Of a DNA stretch of 64,000 nt, positions 35,122 through 43,118 are shown one piece after another; the stretch's first letter is position 1; each line of letters starts with the position of its first letter. Origin of the DNA: an uncultured Bacilli bacterium (lineage in GTDB: Bacteria > Bacillota_I > Bacilli_A > RF39 > UBA660); NCBI GenBank assembly GCA_934085585.1, contig CAKOHI010000004.1, positions 1 through 64,000 on the forward strand, given 5' to 3'. Position numbers and translations under genes: made by a program. A model generated the notes under the pieces. It saw only the letters and a list, made by a program, of their open reading frames with translations. It had not been told where the DNA came from and did not search any database.

Positions 35122-35286
35122 ATGGCAAAAAAGGAAAATCGTAGTGAAGTAACTATGAGATGTTCTGTTTGTGGTTTTGAATTACGCCCTGTTAGTAAAA
35201 ATAAAAAGAATACTCCAGATCGTCTTGAATTAAATAGATATTGCCCAAAATGTAGAAAGACAGTAGCTGCTAAAGAAAAGAAATAA
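35122..35286 (+). CDS. rpmG: Ribosomal protein L33
   Basis: 54 aa. Small 50S protein with two CxxC pairs (CSVC and CPKC), so the zinc-binding (C+) form. It has the L33 pattern MAKKENR...V.MRC..C...R, LELNRYCPKCRK. GAGGAGGAA precedes the ATG. It is followed 19 bp later by efp. Confidence 0.95.
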   Translation: MAKKENRSEVTMRCSVCGFELRPVSKNKKNTPDRLELNRYCPKCRKTVAAKEKK

Positions 35287-35305
35287 TAGAAAAGAGGAAT
35301 AATAT

Positions 35306-35866
35306 ATGGACATTAATATTAATGACATTAAAAATGGTATGACAATTATTATGGATGGTAATTTGTATACTATAGTTGAATTTCAACATGTAAAACCTGG
35401 AAAAGGACCTGCTTTTGTAAGAATTAAAAGAAGAAATTTAAGAACTGGAGCAGTTACTGAAGATACATTTAATACAAATATTAAAATAACTAAAGCACAT
35501 ATTGAAAAAGTTAAAGCTGGTTATTTGTATCAAATGGGTGATACTTATGTATTTATGAATAATTCAACTTATGAACAAATTGAACTTCCAGCATCAGTTT
35601 TAGGTGATAATGTTAATTTCATTAAAGAAGGTTTAGAAATTGATATTGATAACTATGATGGAGAAATAATTGGTATTACATTACCAGAAAAAATAGAATA
35701 TGAAGTTGTTGAAACAGAACCAGCTGTTAAAGGTAATACTGCAACTAATGCAAGTAAAGATGCTAAAATTGAAACTGGTTATATTGTTAAAGTTCCTTTA
35801 TTTATAAATGAAGGAGAAAAAATAATTGTTTCTACTAAAGATGGAAAATATTCTGGAAGAGCATAA
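35306..35866 (+). CDS. efp: Elongation factor P
   Basis: 186 aa. Relieves ribosome stalling at polyproline. Three beta-barrel domains; the KOW-like N-domain carries the loop VKPGKGPAF with Lys33 at the tip that is often modified. Full length. Likely in an operon with rpmG. A terminator folds over its stop. Confidence 0.97.
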   Translation: MDININDIKNGMTIIMDGNLYTIVEFQHVKPGKGPAFVRIKRRNLRTGAVTEDTFNTNIKITKAHIEKVKAGYLYQMGDTYVFMNNSTYEQIELPASVLGDNVNFIKEGLEIDIDNYDGEIIGITLPEKIEYEVVETEPAVKGNTATNASKDAKIETGYIVKVPLFINEGEKIIVSTKDGKYSGRA

Positions 35867-35878
35867 GCTCTTTTTTTT
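35857..35878 (+). terminator. Terminator overlapping the efp stop codon
   Basis: AAGAGC (35857-35862) with GCTCTT (35867-35872) plus further T. The loop contains the TAA stop. Confidence 0.8.
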
Positions 35879-35952
35879 GTGTAAAAATGTGTATATAAAT
35901 GTATATCTGGTAATTATTCTTTGTAACCTTTTGACTTGTTTTGTCGAACTTG

Positions 35953-35980
35953 TTGCAGTAAAAAAAATTGTATGTATAAT
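35953..35980 (+). promoter_or_regulatory. Promoter of the Rpn-type gene
   Basis: TTGCAG (35953-35958), 16-bp spacer, TATAAT (35975-35980). Confidence 0.6.
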
Positions 35981-36006
35981 AGACATTCAAGAAAGGAGGT
36001 GGAAAA

Positions 36007-36930
36007 ATGACTCTCAAGATAAAAGAAGTGCCTTCGAGAGATTCAATTATCAAAAATATTTTGACATCTACGGATGCTGGACTTGATTATCTGGCGATGA
36101 TTGTTTGTAAGGTTTTAGGCTTTTCATATGAAGATTTTACTTTTACTTTAATTCATCCCGTTGTAAGTGTTAATGAAAACATTGTTAATAGTGAAATAGA
36201 TTTAGCAATACAAAATGATGAAGTAATAGTTAATATTGAAATAAATAGTTCAAAAGGAAGTAAAATAGAAAGAAAAAATAATAATTATATTTGTCAGTTG
36301 GTTTTAAGACAAACAAAAAAATCTTCAGATTACACTAATAAGTATAAGAAAGTGTACCAAATAAACTTGAATACTTATGGTGTAACTAAAGATAAGAGAT
36401 TTGTTGTAATAAGTAAGATACTTGATATAGAATCACACGAAGAAATCCATCCAATGTTTGAAATATACGATATAAATCTTGCAAAAATTCTTGATAAAGA
36501 TTATACTATAGTTAAGGAAGACAAAGAGTCTTTAGAGAAATTACTTTATTTGCTTATATGTAATGATAAAGAAAAGATGAAAGAAGTATATGATGGAGAT
36601 GAGTTTATGGCCAAGATAATCAGAGAAGTAAATACCCAAACAGATGAATTTGATAAATTGCTTTTTTATAACAGAGAAATATTAGAAGACGAAGATTCAA
36701 GAGAAGAGGAAAGACAAAGAGCATTAGCTGAAGGTCGTGAACAAGGTCTAACCGAAGGTCGTGAACAAGGTCTAACTGAAGGCCGTGAACAAGGACTAAC
36801 TGAAGGTCGTGAGCAAAGTAAACAAGATATCGCAAAAGCCATGTTAAGTGAAAATTGCGATATAGAGTTGATTTCTAAAGTAACTAATCTTACTTACGAT
36901 GAAGTAGTTAAATTAAAAGAAGAATTATAA
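36007..36930 (+). CDS. Rpn/PD-(D/E)XK nuclease-family protein
   Basis: 307 aa. It begins with the RpnC-like pattern of a DNA-end nuclease (VPSRDSIIKNILTSTD), and the PD-(D/E)XK core is EIDLAIQNDEVIVNIEIN, at about residues 60-80. Such proteins are called recombination-promoting nucleases or putative transposases; here there are no flanking repeats. After about 235 come three copies of the octapeptide EGREQGLT, then a short C-terminal domain with CDIELISKVTNLTYDEV, often seen in this family. AAGGAGG precedes the ATG. Confidence 0.85.
   Translation: MTLKIKEVPSRDSIIKNILTSTDAGLDYLAMIVCKVLGFSYEDFTFTLIHPVVSVNENIVNSEIDLAIQNDEVIVNIEINSSKGSKIERKNNNYICQLVLRQTKKSSDYTNKYKKVYQINLNTYGVTKDKRFVVISKILDIESHEEIHPMFEIYDINLAKILDKDYTIVKEDKESLEKLLYLLICNDKEKMKEVYDGDEFMAKIIREVNTQTDEFDKLLFYNREILEDEDSREEERQRALAEGREQGLTEGREQGLTEGREQGLTEGREQSKQDIAKAMLSENCDIELISKVTNLTYDEVVKLKEEL
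36730..36818 (+). repeat. 24-bp tandem repeat inside the Rpn-type gene
   Basis: Three full copies (36730-36753, 36754-36777, 36778-36801) and a partial fourth, encoding EGREQGLT. The copies differ by a few silent changes. The repeat could expand or contract in frame. Confidence 0.9.
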
Positions 36931-36950
36931 TGGATTCTTCTTTTAATTTT
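36915..36950 (+). terminator. Terminator overlapping the Rpn-type gene end
   Basis: AAAAGAAGAAT (36915-36925) pairs with ATTCTTCTTTT (36934-36944), then a T-rich tail; the stop codon lies in the loop. Confidence 0.85.
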
Positions 36951-36953
36951 TAA

Positions 36954-37403
36954 TTATTTTTCTTCTTTTTGATTTTTTGTTTCTTTTTTAGTATTTTTAG
37001 TATTTAAACTGCCATTAATTTCTTTAGTGTTTTTCCAAATCATGATATTAATCATCATTAATTCATATGTAATTCTTAATGTTAATGGGCCAAAAATTAA
37101 TACTATCAAGAATAAAATGAAACTTGTAGATATTAAACCAAATGAGAATAGAACAATAAATATAGTTAAAATAATATAAACTATTTTTAAAATTGGTTCA
37201 ATTAACATTGTTTTGAAATCTAATAGATCTCTAATTTTTTGTAGGTTTTCACTTACTGGCTTATCACTTTTAACAAACATGAAGTAAACAGCAATTCCAG
37301 CAGCAATAGCTAAAATAATGGCAATAATTGTCCAAACTAGAGTTCCAGCTATTTTAGTTGCAGTTTTTGTAGTTTCATTTGCAATATTAACGTAATCGTA
37401 CAT
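36954..37403 (-). CDS. DUF4282-like membrane protein
   Basis: 149 aa. Three hydrophobic helices (about 20-45, 72-95, 97-120), with LLDFKTMLIEPILKIVYII and the end RITYELMMINIMIWKNTKEIN resembling DUF4282. A Lys/Asn-rich cytoplasmic tail follows. Function unknown. GAAAGGAG precedes the ATG. Confidence 0.6.
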   Translation of the reverse strand: MYDYVNIANETTKTATKIAGTLVWTIIAIILAIAAGIAVYFMFVKSDKPVSENLQKIRDLLDFKTMLIEPILKIVYIILTIFIVLFSFGLISTSFILFLIVLIFGPLTLRITYELMMINIMIWKNTKEINGSLNTKNTKKETKNQKEEK

Positions 37404-37506
37404 ATTTAAGCTCCTTTCTATTAATATATTATCAAAAATGTAAATTTATTACAATAATAATTTGTCAAAATTTGTTATTATATGTTACAATTAATACGGT
37501 GTTAAT

Positions 37507-38022
37507 ATGATAGCGTTAGTTAAAAATAAAAATAGTCTATTAGATAGTGAAATAAATAATATTATAACTAGAGTTAAAGCTTTAATTATTACTAGTGACA
37601 ATAAAATATTACTTGGTCATTCACATATGGAATATCAATTTCCTGGTGGACATATAGAAGCAGGTGAAAACTTGTTATTTGGACTTAAAAGAGAATTAAA
37701 AGAAGAAACCGGTTTAGAATTTGATACAAGTAAATTGGAACCATTTGTAGTTTTAAATAGTTATTATAAAGATTATCCCAAGATAGATGAAAATACTAAA
37801 ATAATTATATATTATTATATTATTAAAGATGATAGAATACCTAATTTAAGAAATACGCAATATACAGATGAAGAATTAGATGGTAATTTTAGTTTAAGAT
37901 ATATTCCATTAGATATAGTTATAGATGTTTTAAAAGAAAACGTTGATATTTGCGGGGATGCAAATGGAATAACTATGGAAATGTTGGAAGTATTAGCATA
38001 CTTTTTAAAGTTAAATGTATAA
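37507..38022 (+). CDS. Nudix hydrolase
   Basis: 171 aa. The Nudix box is complete: GGHIEAGE...REL-EETG at about residues 56-78. It hydrolyses a nucleoside diphosphate linked to another moiety; substrate unknown. The upstream region has GGTG just before the ATG. Located directly before sigG. Confidence 0.88.
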   Translation: MIALVKNKNSLLDSEINNIITRVKALIITSDNKILLGHSHMEYQFPGGHIEAGENLLFGLKRELKEETGLEFDTSKLEPFVVLNSYYKDYPKIDENTKIIIYYYIIKDDRIPNLRNTQYTDEELDGNFSLRYIPLDIVIDVLKENVDICGDANGITMEMLEVLAYFLKLNV

Positions 38023-38028
38023 AAAAAT

Positions 38029-38061
38029 AAGTCTTTTGCCATAAATAAAGGGAAAGGACTT
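38029..38061 (+). promoter_or_regulatory. Hairpin covering the sigG ribosome-binding site
   Basis: AAGTCTTTT..CC (38029-38040) pairs with GGGAAAGGACTT (38050-38061), 9 bp plus 2 more across a mismatch. The 3' arm includes the Shine-Dalgarno GGGAAAGG of sigG. It may also act as a weak terminator for the Nudix gene. Confidence 0.5.
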
Positions 38062-38066
38062 TTAAT

Positions 38067-38843
38067 ATGGCAAAGTATAAAGTTGATATAACAGGAATTA
38101 ATACTAGTGAAATCATAGTGTTAAGTAATGAAGAAATGACTAAATTATTTGTAGAATATCAAAATGGAAATTTAGATGCAAAAGATAAATTAATAAATGG
38201 AAATTTAAAATTAGTTTTAAGTATACTTCGTAATTTTAATAATAAAAATGTCAATTTAGATGATTTATTTCAAGTTGGGGTTATTGGACTTATTAAAGCG
38301 ATAGATAATTTTGATTTGTCATATGGATTAAAATTATCAACATATGCAGTACCTCTCATTATTGGGGAAATTAAAAGATATTTAAGGGATAATACTGCGG
38401 TTAGAGTGAGTAGAAGTACAAAAGATTTAGCTTATCAAATAATAAAGTTTAAAGATAGTTATTTGAGTGAACATGGTATTGATGCTAATCCAAGTGTTAT
38501 AGCATCGGCATTAGGAATAGATGAATATTTAATTAGTTATGCTATGGATGCTATGCGAGATCCAGCTAGTTTGTTTGATCCAATTTATAATGATGGTGGA
38601 GATACAATATACTTATTTGATCAAATTGCTGATACAAAGGATAAAAATAGTGATAAAGATATGATAATCTCTTTAAGAAGAGCTTTGCTTAAAATAAAGG
38701 AAAGAGAAAAAAATATATTATTACAAAGATTTATGGTTGGAAAGACTCAAATGGAAATTGCAGATGAAATGGGGATTAGTCAAGCTCAAGTGTCTAGATT
38801 AGAAAAAAGTGCAATTGAAAATGTTCGTAAACTAATAAAATAA
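38067..38843 (+). CDS. sigG: Late forespore sigma factor SigG
   Basis: 258 aa. The N-terminus KVDITGINTSEIIVLSNEEM resembles SigG (KVEICGVNTS...L...EM) rather than SigF. Region 2 has NGNLKLVLSI and DLFQVGVIGLIKAIDNFDLSYGLKLSTYAVPLIIGEIKRYLRD (conserved across residues 50-108), region 3 ends SLFDPIYNDGGD, and region 4 has the helix-turn-helix GKTQMEIADEMGISQAQVSRLEK. It drives forespore genes such as germination receptors. Its Shine-Dalgarno is in a hairpin. Next to ylmC, as in other spore formers. Confidence 0.93.
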   Translation: MAKYKVDITGINTSEIIVLSNEEMTKLFVEYQNGNLDAKDKLINGNLKLVLSILRNFNNKNVNLDDLFQVGVIGLIKAIDNFDLSYGLKLSTYAVPLIIGEIKRYLRDNTAVRVSRSTKDLAYQIIKFKDSYLSEHGIDANPSVIASALGIDEYLISYAMDAMRDPASLFDPIYNDGGDTIYLFDQIADTKDKNSDKDMIISLRRALLKIKEREKNILLQRFMVGKTQMEIADEMGISQAQVSRLEKSAIENVRKLIK

Positions 38844-38868
38844 TTCATATAATTTAAGGGGGATTTAT

Positions 38869-39090
38869 ATGTATTTAAGTGAATTACAAAATAAGGATAT
38901 AATTAGTGTTAATACGGGTGTTAATTTAGGAAGAATTATTGATGCTGAAGTAAATAGTGAAGGTAAAGTAATAAGTTTAGTAGCTGAAAATAAGAAATTA
39001 TTTAGAAAAATGTTAAAAAATAGTGAATTTAGTTTTACTTTTGCTGATATTACTAAAATTGGTACGGATTGTATACTAGTAAACAAGTGA
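38869..39090 (+). CDS. YlmC/YmxH-family PRC-barrel protein
   Basis: 73 aa. LSELQNKDIISVNTGVNLGRIIDAEV matches the YlmC/YmxH family, a single PRC barrel often encoded beside sigG. Role in sporulation is only inferred from context. AAGGGGG precedes the ATG. Confidence 0.82.
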   Translation: MYLSELQNKDIISVNTGVNLGRIIDAEVNSEGKVISLVAENKKLFRKMLKNSEFSFTFADITKIGTDCILVNK

Positions 39091-39111
39091 AAAATGTGAT
39101 AAAATAATAGC

Positions 39112-39579
39112 ATGAAGAAAAAAAGTTTTTTAATTGCTATTATTGTTTTTTTATTTGATATACTTATTAAATATATTGTTGATAAGTCTTTTTACTATGC
39201 TGAATTAAAAAGCATTATACCTAATTTTTTCTTTTTAACTAAAGTTTATAATGAAGGTGCAGCATGGAGTACTTTTGAAGGAGCTAGATTTTTACTTATA
39301 TTTATTGCTATTGTGGCTTTAATATTTTTAATAATTTATCAAAGAAAATTTAAAGAAATAAAAAGAAACATTATATCTTTTGGTTTAATTTATGGAGGCC
39401 TTTTAGGAAATCTATTTGACAGAATAAGATTTGGATATGTAATTGATTATTTGAAATTTTATATATTTGGATATGAATATCCAGTATTTAATTTAGCAGA
39501 TGTTTCTTTAGTAATAGGTTTTGCACTTTTAATAATAGCAATTTATAAAGGAGAAGATAAAGTTGGAAATAATAAGTAG
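39112..39579 (+). CDS. lspA: Lipoprotein signal peptidase
   Basis: 155 aa, four membrane helices. Catalytic Asp pair in LFDRIRFGYVIDY and NLADVSLV. NEGAAWSTF is the conserved N-motif. It processes prolipoproteins such as the GerAC-like protein here. It overlaps rluD by 17 bp, the order known in Bacillus. Confidence 0.95.
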   Translation: MKKKSFLIAIIVFLFDILIKYIVDKSFYYAELKSIIPNFFFLTKVYNEGAAWSTFEGARFLLIFIAIVALIFLIIYQRKFKEIKRNIISFGLIYGGLLGNLFDRIRFGYVIDYLKFYIFGYEYPVFNLADVSLVIGFALLIIAIYKGEDKVGNNK

Positions 39580-40441
39580 TGATAATGAAATAAGAATAGA
39601 TAAATATTTAACAAGTAAATTAGATTTGAGTAGAGAAACCATTAGTAAAATGATTGATAATGGATATATTTTGGTAAATGATAAAAATGTTAAATGTTCT
39701 TATAAAGTTAAAGAAAATGATAAAATACTTGTTAAAGATGGCTTTATCAAAGAAATGAATTTAGAAGCCACGAAGATGGAATTAAATATAGTTTATGAAG
39801 ATGATTATTTAATGGTTATTGATAAACCTAGTGGTCTTGTAGTTCATCCTGGAGCTGGTAATAGTAATAATACTTTAGTAAATGGACTGCTTTATTATAA
39901 TAAAACTTTAAGTAATAAAGATGATTTTAGACCTGGGATTGTTCATAGACTTGATAAAGATACGAGTGGACTTATGATTGTAGCTAAAGATGATAAAGCT
40001 CATGAAATTTTAGCAGATGATTTTAAAAATAAAAGAGTTCATAGAGAATATATCGCTTTACTTGATGGAGTGTTTCCTCAAGAAAAAGCTATAGTAGATG
40101 CTCCGATTGGTAGAAGTAAAACTTATTTTGATAAAATGGAAGTTACTAAAGATGGAAAAAAAGCTGTTACTCATATAGAAGTATTAAAAAAATATAAAGA
40201 TTATACGTTAGTTAAATTAGTGCTTGAAACTGGTAGAACTCATCAAATAAGGGTACATTTATCATATATTGGATACCCTGTACATAATGATCCAGTTTAT
40301 TCTAATAAAAAGTGTAGTAGTTTTGGACAATTTTTACATTCAGCATATTTGAGATTTGAACATCCGATTACTAAAGAAGTTTTAGAGTTTAATAGTAAAC
40401 TTCCAAAAGAGTTTCAAGATTTTATAGAAAATTGCTTATGA
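39563..40441 (+). CDS. RluD-family 23S rRNA pseudouridine synthase
   Basis: 292 aa. An N-terminal S4 domain (about 8-55) and a catalytic domain with HRLDKDTSGL (catalytic Asp), GRTHQIRVH and GHP-like GYPVHNDPVY. TTG start inside lspA after AAAGGAG. The 3' end overlaps a convergent gene by 20 bp. The exact uridine(s) modified cannot be told. Confidence 0.93.
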   Translation: MEIISSDNEIRIDKYLTSKLDLSRETISKMIDNGYILVNDKNVKCSYKVKENDKILVKDGFIKEMNLEATKMELNIVYEDDYLMVIDKPSGLVVHPGAGNSNNTLVNGLLYYNKTLSNKDDFRPGIVHRLDKDTSGLMIVAKDDKAHEILADDFKNKRVHREYIALLDGVFPQEKAIVDAPIGRSKTYFDKMEVTKDGKKAVTHIEVLKKYKDYTLVKLVLETGRTHQIRVHLSYIGYPVHNDPVYSNKKCSSFGQFLHSAYLRFEHPITKEVLEFNSKLPKEFQDFIENCL

Positions 40442-40742
40442 TTTTAATGAATGTTATGATATTAATTATAATATAAGGTAGGGATGCAAGAGGAATATAT
40501 CCCAGAACTTTTTTAATATCATGTAAAAGTAAAATAGAAAATAATATTAATAAAATAGAACTAATTAAACCAAATAAATAATTTTCAAAATAAAAATAAA
40601 AAATAGAAGTAGAAAAGTTTAATAAGTAGTTGGTAATAGTTGAAAATATAAGGGCATCATTAAAAAGATGATAATTATTTATTTTAAGTAATACAGTTAC
40701 TAATAAAAATAAACTTATAATGTAAAATAGATATTCTATCAT
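40422..40742 (-). CDS. Hypothetical membrane protein
   Basis: 106 aa, almost entirely hydrophobic, with four predicted helices. No recognised family. A good Shine-Dalgarno (GAGGTG) before the ATG supports that it is real. It overlaps rluD convergently. Confidence 0.55.
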   Translation of the reverse strand: MIEYLFYIISLFLLVTVLLKINNYHLFNDALIFSTITNYLLNFSTSIFYFYFENYLFGLISSILLILFSILLLHDIKKVLGYIPLASLPYIIINIITFIKIISNFL

Positions 40743-40804
40743 GTAGCACCTCTTTACTAATGCTATGTTTTATTGTAGAATATTATGACAAGGAGATGGA
40801 ATAA

Positions 40805-41965
40805 ATGTCTAATGTAATGATTAGAAAAAGTGATCAAGTAATGATGAGTTTAGTTCATTATTTTGTAACTAAAGAAAATTATGCTCCGATTAATGTTCAA
40901 GGAGTAAAAGATGAAATTTGGCTAGAAAATTTAAATGGACCATATAGAATAATTAGAATAAGTTGTAATTCAATAATTAATGAAGAACAATATAAATTTG
41001 ATATATTTAAAATGAAACATGTAATGAAGCAAATAAAGAAAAAAACTTTATCGATAAAAATGAATGCTTTAAATATATGTTTAGATATTAGTAAAAAAAT
41101 AGATCGAGGTAATGTGAAAGATATTGAAACAATTAGGGCAGAAAGTTTAAATGATATAAAGAAAAATGAAGATATAACTAAAGTATTTCCTGATATTACA
41201 AATAATTTGTTAGAGAGTAATGATGGTTTAGAATTAATTATTAATGTTACAAATGATATAAATGAAAAAACTGAAGAAGAAAATAAAAAATTTAATGATG
41301 TGTTTTCTCAAAAAAGAATTATTTTTACAAATGTTATTTCTTTAATATGTTTAATTATGTATATAATAGTTGGAATTTATGGTAATAATATATTAAATTT
41401 TAGTGCCAATGTATTAGTTAAATTTGGTGCTAATAATATATTACTTGTTAAAAATGGTGAAATATGGAGACTTATTACTTGTTCTTTTTTACATGTAGGC
41501 TTTATACATTTTTTACTTAATATGTATTCTTTAAGAGTTATTGGTCCAAGTGTGGAAGGTTTAATAGGTAAGGGAAAATTTGTATTTATATATTTGTTAA
41601 GTGCTTTAAGTGCTAGTTTGATGTCTTTAGTATTTATGGATTCTAATATAGTTTCTGTAGGTGCTAGTGGAACTATATTTGGTTTGATGGGAGCTTTACT
41701 TTATTTTGGATATCATTATAGATTGTATTTAAATGATGCTATTAAAACTCAAATTATACCTGTTATTGTATTTAATTTACTTATTGGATTTATGATTTCT
41801 GGAGTTGATAATGGTGCTCACATCGGAGGGTTAATCGGTGGATATTTAGCTACGATGGCAATTGGTATAAAAAATAAATCTGAAAAAAGAGATATGATTA
41901 ATGGTTGGATTGTTTTAATTTTATATCTAGCATTTTTAAGTTATATTGTATTTTTGGTTAAATAA
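40805..41965 (+). CDS. Rhomboid-family intramembrane serine protease
   Basis: 386 aa. A soluble N-terminal region (about 1-170) precedes six or seven membrane helices. The catalytic Ser is in VGASGTIFG (about 288) and the His in GAHIGGLIGGY (about 340). HVGFIHFLLNMYSL holds the conserved His/Asn of helix 2. The long N-domain resembles GluP/YqgP of Bacillus, a membrane quality-control protease. Confidence 0.9.
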   Translation: MSNVMIRKSDQVMMSLVHYFVTKENYAPINVQGVKDEIWLENLNGPYRIIRISCNSIINEEQYKFDIFKMKHVMKQIKKKTLSIKMNALNICLDISKKIDRGNVKDIETIRAESLNDIKKNEDITKVFPDITNNLLESNDGLELIINVTNDINEKTEEENKKFNDVFSQKRIIFTNVISLICLIMYIIVGIYGNNILNFSANVLVKFGANNILLVKNGEIWRLITCSFLHVGFIHFLLNMYSLRVIGPSVEGLIGKGKFVFIYLLSALSASLMSLVFMDSNIVSVGASGTIFGLMGALLYFGYHYRLYLNDAIKTQIIPVIVFNLLIGFMISGVDNGAHIGGLIGGYLATMAIGIKNKSEKRDMINGWIVLILYLAFLSYIVFLVK

Positions 41966-41995
41966 AAATATCGAAGTGTTTGGCTTCGATATTTT
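41965..41995. terminator. Bidirectional terminator between rhomboid and lexA
   Basis: AAAATATCGAAG (41965-41976) pairs with CTTCGATATTTT (41984-41995), 12 bp, between convergent genes. Confidence 0.9.
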
Positions 41996-42620
41996 ATATT
42001 TTTCTATAAAGACCAATTGCTGTACCTAGAATAGTAATGTTTTTAAATATTAATGGTTCCATTGTATCATTTTCAGGTTGAAGTCTTATATGATCTTTTT
42101 CTTTATAAAATGTTTTAAGTGTTACTTCATTTTCATCAGTCATTGCAACTACAATATCACCGTTTTTGGCTGTTTGGCATCTTTTTACTATTACGTAGTC
42201 GTTATCAAAAATACCTCGATTAATCATTGATTCACCACTTACATGTAAGGTAAATACTTCACCGGATTTTGGCATTAGGGCAGCGGGTAGATCAAAAAAT
42301 TCATCTGGTTGTTCAATCGCTGTAATTGGACTTCCTGCTGTAATTTTTCCAAGTAAAGGAACTTTTACTACGTCTTCATTTTTTTCTAAATACTCATTTT
42401 CTACGAGCAATTCAATAGTTCTAAATTTGTTGCTTGATTGTCTAATACAACCTAATTTTTCAAGATTTTTAACGTGAACAAATACTGTAGCGGGACTATT
42501 TAAACCAATTCCGGCCCCAATTTCTCTCACTGCGGGTGGATAACCATGTTCTGCTATAAATTTTTTTATGTAATTTAATACTTCTTCTTGTCTTTTTGTA
42601 AGCTCTTTTTTCTCTTCCAT
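41994..42620 (-). CDS. lexA: LexA repressor
   Basis: 208 aa. The N-terminal winged helix (about 1-70) has GYPPAVREIGAGIGLNSPATV. The self-cleavage Ala-Gly is in GKITAGSPITA. The S24 protease domain has the nucleophile Ser in VSGESMI and the Lys in VTLKTF. It represses SOS genes and is cleaved when RecA is activated. Its promoter carries a palindromic box. Confidence 0.97.
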   Translation of the reverse strand: MEEKKELTKRQEEVLNYIKKFIAEHGYPPAVREIGAGIGLNSPATVFVHVKNLEKLGCIRQSSNKFRTIELLVENEYLEKNEDVVKVPLLGKITAGSPITAIEQPDEFFDLPAALMPKSGEVFTLHVSGESMINRGIFDNDYVIVKRCQTAKNGDIVVAMTDENEVTLKTFYKEKDHIRLQPENDTMEPLIFKNITILGTAIGLYRKI

Positions 42621-42641
42621 AAATTCTCCTTTTCTAATTTT

Positions 42642-42670
42642 ATTTTACAATACTTTTTGTAAAAAGTCAA
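42642..42670 (-). promoter_or_regulatory. SigA promoter of lexA
   Basis: On the minus strand: TTGACT (42665-42670), 17-bp spacer, TAAAAT (42642-42647). Confidence 0.75.
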
Positions 42671-42681
42671 ACAATTGTTTA
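42668..42681. promoter_or_regulatory. Candidate LexA box of lexA
   Basis: CAAACAATTGTTTA contains the perfect palindrome AAACAATTGTTT and overlaps the -35 of the lexA promoter. Similar to the site at 31650-31663. Confidence 0.6.
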
Positions 42682-42689
42682 TAAATTTA

Positions 42690-42718
42690 TTGACACGAAC
42701 AAATATATGTATTAGAAT
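42690..42718 (+). promoter_or_regulatory. SOS promoter of the YneA-like peptide
   Basis: TTGACA (42690-42695), 17-bp spacer, TAGAAT (42713-42718). A LexA half-box, CGAAC (42696-42700), follows the -35 directly. Confidence 0.7.
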
Positions 42719-42745
42719 AATATCAGAAAGACGAGGTAATGGAAA

Positions 42746-42886
42746 ATGATGAATGTATTGAAAAAGTATAGTGGAGTTTTATTCTTCTATTTAGCAATAG
42801 TGGGAATGATACTACTTGTTAATTTAAGGTTTAGTAAATTGGATGATACCTCGAGTAATAATACTATAATTGCAATGAGTAAATAA
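42746..42886 (+). CDS. Small SOS membrane peptide (YneA-like position)
   Basis: 46 aa. Lys-rich start, one membrane helix (about 10-27, GVLFFYLAIVGMILLVN) and a short polar tail. Divergent from lexA with a LexA-box-like site in its promoter. In Bacillus this place holds yneA, an SOS-induced division inhibitor with a membrane helix and a LysM domain; here LysM is missing. Division inhibition is inferred from position and topology only. GAGG lies 9 nt before the ATG. Confidence 0.65.
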   Translation: MMNVLKKYSGVLFFYLAIVGMILLVNLRFSKLDDTSSNNTIIAMSK

Positions 42887-42896
42887 TTAATAAAAA

Positions 42897-42925
42897 AGTA
42901 AAAAAGCCTGCAAATGCAGGTTTTA
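42897..42925. terminator. Bidirectional terminator
   Basis: CCTGCA (42907-42912) with TGCAGG (42915-42920), flanked by A-rich and T-rich runs. It lies between the SOS peptide and the convergent tRNA-Arg. Confidence 0.75.
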
Positions 42926-42936
42926 ATTTGTATATA

Positions 42937-43013
42937 TGGTGTCCTCGGTGAGAGTCGAACTCACGCTCTAACCCTTAGGAGGGGCTTGTTTTATCCAACT
43001 AAACTACGAGGAC
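42937..43013 (-). tRNA. tRNA-Arg (CCU)
   Basis: Reverse complement begins GTCCTCG, with the D arm TAGTTTAGTTGGATA, anticodon loop CTCCTAA (anticodon CCT), T loop GTTCGACTC, acceptor CGAGGAC, and encoded CCA at 42937-42939. Decodes AGG. Confidence 0.95.
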
Positions 43014-43118
43014 ATAATAGTATTTTATCATAATTAAAAAAAATAAACAACTCTTTATAAAATGTATAGACAAAAGATATATACTTGCGTATAATAAATA
43101 TTATTAATCGGAGGTAAG

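Noticed and set aside
36730..36818. CRISPR array
   Set aside because: Repeats are adjacent without spacers and encode an octapeptide in frame.
36007..36930. Insertion sequence
   Set aside because: The product is sometimes annotated as a transposase, but there are no terminal inverted repeats or target duplications; better seen as an Rpn-type nuclease.
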